Assembly: GCF_000003605.2 (NCBI RefSeq)
Contig: NW_003112467.1
Location: 40,315 to 55,165, forward strand
DNA: 14,851 bases
Direction of reading: 5' to 3'
Source of the DNA: Saccoglossus kowalevskii
Taxonomy: Eukaryota > Hemichordata > Enteropneusta > Harrimaniidae
Positions 8,941 through 14,851 of this stretch are shown in pieces. Numbering within the stretch: the first letter of the stretch is position 1; the number at the start of each line of letters is the position of its first letter. Below the pieces are notes generated by a model, which made no database searches, had not been told where the DNA came from, and saw only the letters and a program-made list of their open reading frames with translations. A program made the translations under genes and the position numbers.

Positions 8941-11900
8941 GTATAGTTGAGCACGTGATACATCTCCATGAACACACAATGTTTCTGGTTAGTAATATTT
9001 TGGTGTGGGAGAATCGGCATGTTTTGCAAACACAACATACCTTTGTCTTGTGTCCTTAGTATGACGATAACTAAGATCAAGTCAAGTTATAGTATTTATT
9101 ATCATATAAGGTTCCTAGGGTTTATATACAATTCATATTGATAGTTTTTGACTTTTTACCAAGATTAGAAATATAAGAGCGGAATCACCAAAGATGAGAT
9201 TTATTTCTGATTTCAGAGCTATTATTGCCATGAACGCTTTCTCTAGATTTATCTTGAACTTGATGTTCGATTACGGCTATTTCATGTTTATGACTGAATG
9301 ATGAATATTTATTAGTTCGTCGTTATGCAAGTCTGTATAGCTTCAATACTTTCGATATGCAAATGAGTACAATGGTAACAAATTCGGAACGTTCATGGCT
9401 CTTGTACATCGGTATTCAACCATGGCATTAAAGTTGCAAGGCTCTTTTTATATTCCTTTCGAGAATATAGAGGCACAGTGTACTCCAGAATGATTGTTTA
9501 TAAGACATAGATATATCGCAACAAATATCTTTAGTCAGTCTATATATTTCGGGAGGACCGCGCACTCTGGCTTTAATATCTACTTATTGCAACGATTATA
9601 TAACATATAAGTTTCTTCTTCCTTCCTTTAAGATCTAACTAATCTGATGTCGTGTCATGATGTATGGGAAACATCTCATATAAACATTTCAGTTGATACT
9701 ATTTAGTGGATTTCAAAACTGAATGAATAATAATTGCCGATATGCACATATAGTTTTATTGTGTTATAGTAAAATATTAAAGCGGGGGAGTCGTCATCTA
9801 CGCATGCGTCAGGTGGCCATAACGTTCATTGTTTACAAACAAGCGTCTACCCATGAGCCTTTGCGTTCTTAACGTGTGTTGTTATCATCGCTTGGAACTC
9901 AATTCCCGCGCGTGCGCAGGTGACGACCCTCCCGCTTTAAGTTTCTTGATATTCTTTACATGCAGGGAAAGAGAGCACGTAGCGACAATCTCGTCTCGCA
10001 TAAAGTGGGTGACATAAATGCGTTCTTATTGGAAACTGGTACAGTAGGTAAAGTAAAACATTTTACACCTAGCTCGTTTAAGCAAGAATATTTATAAACG
10101 TGTAACATTGACACAAGAAAAAAAATGCGACTAAGCCCTGTGTATATTCACTTCTCGCAGTTGAATTATATTCCACCTTTTGACATTATGTGTTCTCAAT
10201 TAAATTAAGCCTGCCCTACCGGTCCTGGATTCTCTTGTGAAATGAACGATAACTGCTACCAATCGATGAGAGAGCTTTGCAACGATGTGTCTATTTGTAT
10301 GGACGAAGATATGTGCTCAGCCGTACCACCTGAATTCCAGGAAGTATGCCAATCGGCTAGTGATATGACTCGTGTAATGGTATGTCAGGCAGCTGATATG
10401 ATCGACTGGGTTGACACCCGTGGTAAGTGAATGGCTTCACTGAGTTGGATGCGCAACGTGTATTAATTTGATATATTGGCAGCTAGCTAGATTCAAAGTT
10501 GTAATTAGTCTCAGATAGATCTGTCCAACCAAAGCAATAGTTTACTTCACCCATTATTATCAAAGCATTTTCGCCATACTGACAATGTACGTTCAAGTTT
10601 TTTGTCAGTACATTTATTTTTAAATAACCTCGTTCTGAACCGTTCGTACTGCTTTTGTTCTGTGATATTTACGATTTGTTGTGTGATTTACAGGTCTATA
10701 TCCTCATTTTGTGGATTCCAACCCAGAGACAGACCTGGCTGTGTTTGGTGCTGTGTGGGCAATGGGATTTAAATGTAAGTGTACTATTTTACGAAACAAT
10801 ATGTAGATTATTGCACAGCTAGCTGATATACTCGTTACAAAACAGCTATTTTGGGTGACATCGTTATGGCACAGAGTGTTACATAGTCAATTTTAGAGAC
10901 TGTGGCTGCCTGTGACTTAGCCCTACATATAGCACTGTGTTAATCGGGGCGAACTAATGGACAATGTTCCTACACACAGCCCTAGGCTAAATGTGGTAGT
11001 TTTTTATTCGATCGGCACAAATAGCGACCATGCATTGGAACACGACTGTTTTGGGACGCATTCAAGATGACCGCTCTGAATAACTGGCTCGATTATTCTA
11101 ATAGATATTTATTTGACCCAACGGTATCATTTGATGACTATTTCGGGGGCTATTACCACAGGGAGCCCAGGAACTATAATATAATCAACTGTACGCACTC
11201 CCTATGAGCGGGGGGGGGGGGGTTATCGGCTGGTATCTAGTGAAAGAAATAGACAAGGGATGAAGGCTCCAGCGAGCTCATATTTTTTAAACTGGGAAAA
11301 AACAGACGAACAGAATGAAAAATAAAATCTATAAAAAAACACCAGGTTGAAGAATATTAGTTGCTCTTTCAAATTTTGCCAAAGCCTTACCTATGTTTTA
11401 CCTATAACTGCAGAAAAATCAAGACAACTACACATCTATTAATAATTAACGGTTGGCCCGAACGCACGAATGCGTTGCACCTTTTACATATACGTTCTGT
11501 AGCCCCAAAGTCTGTTCTAAATACTTATGTGTGTTTCAGTTTGTGATGATGGTCGTTTGAAGTGTCCTGATGATAATTGTATGAGCCACGCTGAAATGTG
11601 TGACAATGGCATTGACTGCAGTTGTGGTGGTATGAAGGGTTTGATTGATATGATGGTTCAAGAAACAAGTAAGTTTATTGTACATGCTCTATTTATTCCA
11701 CACTTATATGACCGTAATTCATATACCTAGTAAACATTTACCCTGTGAATGGCAAAGGTGTTATTTTAGTCAAATGTACATTAGTTCCCCTCTAAATAAT
11801 GTTATGCAAATGGTTTAGTGAATCATGTTAATAGTCGATAGATCATCAATCATTGCATTATCGTGACCATGCATTTGTCATTGACCACAGTGAATCTGCA

Positions 11901-12080
11901 CCCTACAAATACTGTTTAAATATTGCATTGAACACACGTGAATCACATAACAACACCAACGTCTTCTAACATTGATTCACAGAAATGGCACTGGAATTCA
12001 ACACAGGTGGAATAGTAGAACGTTCTTTGCCACAACCAGTACAGAAGATAAGACGATTTCTAAAGACCATCACTAAGTAG
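8868..12080 (+). CDS. secreted cysteine-rich protein with two LDLa-like modules, five exons
   Basis: Join of 8868-8940, 10210-10422, 10694-10774, 11540-11668 and 11983-12080: 594 nt, 197 residues, stop TAG. Residues 1 to about 19 form a hydrophobic signal peptide. Residues 26-60 hold six cysteines in LDL-receptor class A-like spacing (C-x7-C-x5-C-x7-C-x5-C-x5-C). Residues 71-91 hold C-x11-C and ADMIDW. Residues 97-122 are cysteine-free with DLAVFGAVW. Residues 124-151 hold C-x6-C-x4-C-x6-C-x5-C-x-C. Residues 166-197 form a basic tail. All four introns are phase 1. The 14 cysteines outside the signal peptide suggest seven disulphides, an extracellular protein. The acidic calcium cage of true LDLa repeats is degenerate. 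A TATA box and an AATAAA frame the gene. It is paralogous to the divergent minus-strand gene. The family and molecular function are not recognised. Confidence 0.85.
9781..9936. mobile_element. TTAA-flanked MITE copy A, in intron 1
   Basis: A 156-bp element begins AGCGGGGGAGTCGTCA and ends with the near-complement of that sequence (ending TGACGACCCTCCCGCT). It is flanked directly by TTAA at 9777-9780 and 9937-9940. TTAA duplications are the hallmark of piggyBac-type transposition. The subterminal parts contain GC-rich palindromes such as ACGCATGCGT. A second copy in the opposite orientation lies at 12410-12566. The plus-strand open frame here is not a gene. Confidence 0.85.
10210..10422 (+). 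CDS. plus gene exon 2: first LDLa-like module and linker
   Basis: The acceptor is the weak-looking AATTAAATTAAG. A TAA in the reading frame at 10206-10208 forbids any earlier start of this exon. The frame reads CPTGPGFSCEMNDNC and on, with eight cysteines, then QAADMIDW, to a GTAAGT donor at 10423. The 213-nt exon is phase 1 on both sides. It is the counterpart of the minus-strand exon 2677-2913, with the same GFSC and C-x11-C. Confidence 0.86.
10694..10774 (+). CDS. plus gene exon 3: cysteine-free segment
   Basis: The 81-nt exon lies between acceptor GATTTACAG and donor GTAAGT at 10775, phase 1 to phase 1. It encodes LYPHFVDSNPETDLAVFG followed by AVWAMGFK. The matching minus-strand exon keeps P-x-F and DL-x-VFG-x-x-W, so this linker is under constraint and is not mere spacer. 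Confidence 0.85.
11210..11222. repeat. 13-base poly(G) tract in intron 3
   Basis: An unbroken run of 13 G follows CTATGAGC within intron 3 of the plus-strand gene. Runs of this length are prone to slippage and to sequencing error, so the exact count may differ. Confidence 0.9.
11540..11668 (+). CDS. plus gene exon 4: second cysteine module
   Basis: The acceptor TGTGTTTCAG and the donor GTAAGT at 11669 bound a 129-nt exon, phase 1 on both sides. It reads F-CDDGRLKCPDDNC and on to MCDNGIDCSCGG. CDNGIDC resembles the CDG-x-x-DC core of LDL-receptor class A repeats, but the last cysteine follows after one residue instead of the usual longer acidic loop. The ATG at 11527 lies before the acceptor and is not a start. 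Confidence 0.87.
11983..12080 (+). CDS. plus gene exon 5: basic C-terminal tail and stop
   Basis: The acceptor GATTCACAG joins exon 4 in phase 1 (a+AA, Lys). The frame continues MALEFNTGGIVERS and ends LPQPVQKIRRFLKTITK before TAG at 12078-12080. The last eleven residues include five Lys or Arg in an amphipathic pattern. The minus-strand paralogue has no counterpart, since it stops inside its previous exon. Confidence 0.75.
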
Positions 12081-12146
12081 TCGATAAGTGGTGAATGTAG
12101 CAACTAGTAACGTTAATAGTAGCAGCTTACAGATAGTTACGAATAC

Positions 12147-12239
12147 ATTAAAGTACAGTGACATTTAAAAGTACCCTCTTCACAATTTGTCTGGAATATA
12201 GAGTAACTGTTGATTTGGTATGTAATTATGCAGAATAAA
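12147..12239 (+). terminator. poly(A) signals of the plus-strand gene
   Basis: ATTAAA at 12147-12152 and the canonical AATAAA at 12234-12239 follow the stop at 12080. A GT-rich stretch (GATGGTGTATT, then TGTAGTGCG) comes directly after the second signal, as expected downstream of a cleavage site. The second is the more likely signal, giving a 3' untranslated region of roughly 170-180 bases. Confidence 0.6.
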
Positions 12240-12409
12240 GATGGTGTATTCAATGAAATGTAGTGCGTAGATGTCAGAGCTGAGTGGCATATGATGGTAC
12301 AGGAGTGAACGGGATGAAATGTTGCACATGTAGCTCGTACGTGAGGCAAAACACTGGGTTTTGGATCACTATCAGGTATTCTGTGCATATCAATAGTCAC
12401 TTATCTTAA

Positions 12410-12566
12410 AGCGGGAGGGTCGTCACATGCGCACGCGCGGGAATGTTGCCCCAAATGACGATAACAACGTATGCTAAAAACGCAAAGGCTCATGGGTAGA
12501 CGCGTGTTTGTAAACAATGACATGCTATTGCCGCCTGACGCATGCGCAGGTAACGACTCCTACGCT
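12410..12566. mobile_element. TTAA MITE copy B, inverted relative to copy A
   Basis: This 157-bp element starts AGCGGGAGGGTCGTCA right after TTAA at 12406-12409. It is clearly related to the reverse complement of copy A over its whole length, sharing for example CGCAAAGGCTCATGGGTAGA. The right end is mutated (AGCGTAGGAGTCGTTA read inward) and the right TTAA has become TAGC-like. The left end is better preserved. Confidence 0.85.
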
Positions 12567-12602
12567 TAGCCACAGTCCCTCTTTATAGAGACTGTGGTTT
12601 AG
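12565..12602. repeat. 16-bp imperfect hairpin beside MITE copy B
   Basis: CTTAGCCACAGTCCCT at 12565-12580 pairs with AGAGACTGTGGTTTAG at 12587-12602 (13 of 16). The word TTAGAGACTGTGG also occurs at 10893-10905 in intron 3 of the plus-strand gene, so this may be the end of another dispersed repeat. Confidence 0.5.
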
Positions 12603-12659
12603 CAGCATATACTGCGCTTTATGTTCCTCGCACTTTGGGACAGATTACAGACTTCAGAC

Positions 12660-12991
12660 TCAAACTTTCCCAGTTTCAGATTTGTAATGTTTTTGTTGGC
12701 TGATAGGACGGGCAATAGCAGAATACCTTGGGACAAAGTTGTGATATTTGCCTGTTCTACTCAAAACCTATGCAAAACTCACCTTTATTAATAGGATCTG
12801 GCCAACTACGTAATGCTTCAGTTTTATCTGGATCAACTTGAACTCTTGAAATGCTATGACTGGATTATGTCATGTGATTTGTCACTTTAATTTCAATATA
12901 AATTCATGTTTATCTCTTCCAAATGCTGTAATACCTGCTCTAGACGTTTAACATGCTCTTCAAAGGTCTTTGAAAGCACAATTATGACGTC
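12660..12991 (-). pseudogene. Ty3/gypsy-type reverse transcriptase remnant
   Basis: Three consecutive blocks on the minus strand resemble gypsy-family pol just after the catalytic YxDD site. They are DVIIVLSKTFEEHVKRLEQV (from 12991), VQVDPDKTEALRSWPDPINK (about 12843-12784), and NFVPRYSAIARPIS (about 12740-12699). Each lies in a different reading frame, with stops between. The first catalytic Asp position is His, and upstream similarity ends at once. It is a dead, truncated fragment adjoining MITE copy B. Confidence 0.88.
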
Positions 12992-14189
12992 ATGTCCGAT
13001 CATTTTTTCTATTGATCTTCGGCACGTTAAATTTGTGTTCGCGAATCAACAAAACTTTCCGTACATTGAGCTCACGCCATGCTTACTCGCATTTTAATGC
13101 TTCAGTAATTCACACTAATCTGTAGTCAGTCATACATTATACCACATACACAACCAAATGAGATGACCAAGGACTTTTTTATTCGTAAATAATTCCAGTT
13201 TATATTTGTTGGAAACATTGTCTTTCATAAATTAGTTCTTAAATGCCTACTTAATGTGAAAGTGGGCGAGTCACAAATTATTCTCTAAACGTTTGCATGC
13301 TACAATAACAACTTAGCCCGACACCGTTATTAACACATTCCTTAACATGAATGACCTGTGAATTGTAAAATACATATGTAACACTGTGGGCCATCCGATT
13401 GCATCTTTTTCTTTAACTGCCTCTGTTTTCTAGCTACGACAAAACAACTACAGACATGCCGCCAATAATTCGTTGTAAACAAAATCCAACGAAGAGGTGA
13501 AAAAAGAAATTGAGATAATTTATTTGAAAAGGGTCAAATACGAGTGCACATTACAACTTTGTCGTATTTCAACTAATCAGCAGCATTTCTTTGACAAGTT
13601 ATATACTTGTGGTGAAAAGGATAATTTTAATGTCGAGGTCAATTCTAGCTTTTTGGCAGAATTTTTTTAGTGTCTTAAGCTTGGAGGTTGTTTACAAAAA
13701 ATACTTTACAGAGAATATATATGCATAACTTACTATAAAAAACTTCACTATAAAAAAAATAAATACACATCCACTAGTCAACAAATCTTCTTCCTAAAAA
13801 TGTCTGCTCGCAGCTAAACCACATTATGACAATACTTCAACAGGAACAATAATACAACAGGAAGAGGGCGCCGTGCAAATATCAACAAAGGTAATTGAGG
13901 GCGATGTGCATATTAGTGTAACAACGATGTTCGATTGAGAACGCTCAAAATCTCTCAACACTATTCGTAAAATATTATTTCATTGATATGAACATATCTA
14001 ATGCTTTCAATGAATACACATTTGTTGTATTCAGTCCTTTAGTTTTCTTGATAACAGAAAAAACATACACATCCGTCACTGTGATTGTGAGTTACATAAT
14101 TGTAATCTAAGTTTCACTTTACTTGAAACAAAATTTCAAAATCACAACGCGTGATGGCGCTATATGCGCTAATACCGTTTCATAGGATT
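12992..14189. other. intergenic DNA, nothing recognised
   Basis: AT-rich sequence without a convincing exon, RNA gene or transposon. The plus-strand frame 12906-13097, which partly overlaps it, is the antisense shadow of the gypsy remnant. Two partial repeats, GAGGGCGCCGTGCAAATAT near 13864 and GAGGGCGATGTGCATATT near 13898, are noted. Confidence 0.5.
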
Positions 14190-14851
14190 TCAGTGCTGAA
14201 TGAATGAGTTGAAGCAGGGTTGGCGTAGCACTTAATAAAATGACATGATGCAAGTATAAATAAATGAACTGAATGACTTTAGATGGTGCCGTGGGGAAAG
14301 AAAAGTGAGAGTACAGTGCTAAATGAAATGAGATGGTGAAGTACTAAAACATGATTTGTTGCAGTGCTAAATACAATGAGGGGCGCAGTGCTGATTAAAA
14401 TGAGATGGTGCAGTGCTGAATAAAATGAGATGGTGCAGTGCTAAATAAAATGAGATGGTGCAGTGCTAAATAAAATGAGATGGTTCAGTGCTAAATAAAA
14501 TGAGATGGTGCAGTGCTAAATAGAATGCGATAGTACAGTGCTAAATAAAACGCGATGGTGCAGTGCTAAAGAAAATAAGGGGTGCAGTGCTGATTAAAAT
14601 GAGATGGTGCAGTGCTAAATAAAATGAGATGGTGCAGTGCTGATTAAAATGAGATGGTGCAGTGATAAATAAAGTGAGATGGTGCAGTGCTAAATAAAAT
14701 GCAATGGTTCAGTGCTGAATAAAATGAGATGTTGCAGTGCTAAATAAAATGAGATGGCGCAGTACTAAATAAAATGAGATGGTGAAGTGCTGAATAAAAT
14801 GAGATGGTGCAGTGCTAAATACAATGAGATGGTGCAGTGCGAAATAAAATG
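14190..14851. repeat. 25-bp minisatellite array, right edge
   Basis: The unit ATGAGATGGTGCAGTGC followed by TAAATAAA repeats in 25-base steps. It is regular from about 14362 to the end of the window and decays leftward to about 14190, where only scattered CAGTGCT, AATAAAATGA and GATGGTG pieces remain. About twenty recognisable copies are present. The array runs off the right edge. Its unit is unrelated to the 23-bp unit at the left edge. Confidence 0.95.

Noticed and set aside
9829-10017. 62-codon plus-strand frame
   Set aside because: Most of it lies in MITE copy A, which is non-coding.
12137-12400. 87-codon minus-strand frame
   Set aside because: It is antisense to the 3' untranslated region and poly(A) signals of the plus-strand gene, without motifs.
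12985-12992. Perfect CRE-type palindrome TGACGTCA
   Set aside because: It falls on the coding bases of the gypsy remnant's Asp-Val site; no promoter lies nearby.

Overview
The window looks like nuclear DNA of an invertebrate animal. It is AT-rich, mostly non-coding, and holds introns with GTAAGT-type donors and pyrimidine-AG acceptors, a TATA/initiator promoter, AATAAA signals, short transposons, a decayed Ty3/gypsy fragment and two large minisatellites. No long prokaryote-style reading frame, rRNA, tRNA or CRISPR array is visible. The species cannot be named from this sequence; a marine invertebrate would fit.

The main content is two related, divergently transcribed genes for small cysteine-rich proteins, built by comparing exons between strands. 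The plus-strand gene (8868-12080) has five coding exons and about 197 residues: a signal peptide, an LDL-receptor class A-like cysteine module, a helical linker with a further cysteine pair, a cysteine-free exon, a second six-cysteine module and a basic C-terminal tail. The minus-strand paralogue (2913 down to 1413) keeps matching versions of exons 2, 3 and 4, with the same cysteine count (14), but stops inside its fourth exon. Its signal-peptide exon was not found. All introns in both genes are phase 1. I do not recognise the family by name; secretion is inferred, and no biochemical function can be assigned.

Layout: 1-355, a 23-bp tandem array running off the left edge; 356-1412, 3' flank of the minus gene; 1413-2913, minus-strand gene; 2914-8813, about 5.9 kb between the genes with an 11-bp degenerate repeat (4511-4617), a 103-bp inverted-repeat element (6514-6616) and a 126-bp fold-back element (8257-8382); 8814-12239, the plus-strand gene from TATA box to poly(A) signal, with a TTAA-flanked MITE in intron 1; 12410-12566, a second, oppositely oriented copy of that MITE; 12660-12991, a frameshifted gypsy reverse-transcriptase remnant on the minus strand; 12992-14189, nothing recognised; about 14190-14851, a 25-bp tandem array running off the right edge.

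The two genes probably arose by an inverted duplication and then diverged. Most of the remaining DNA is repeat-derived or unassigned.
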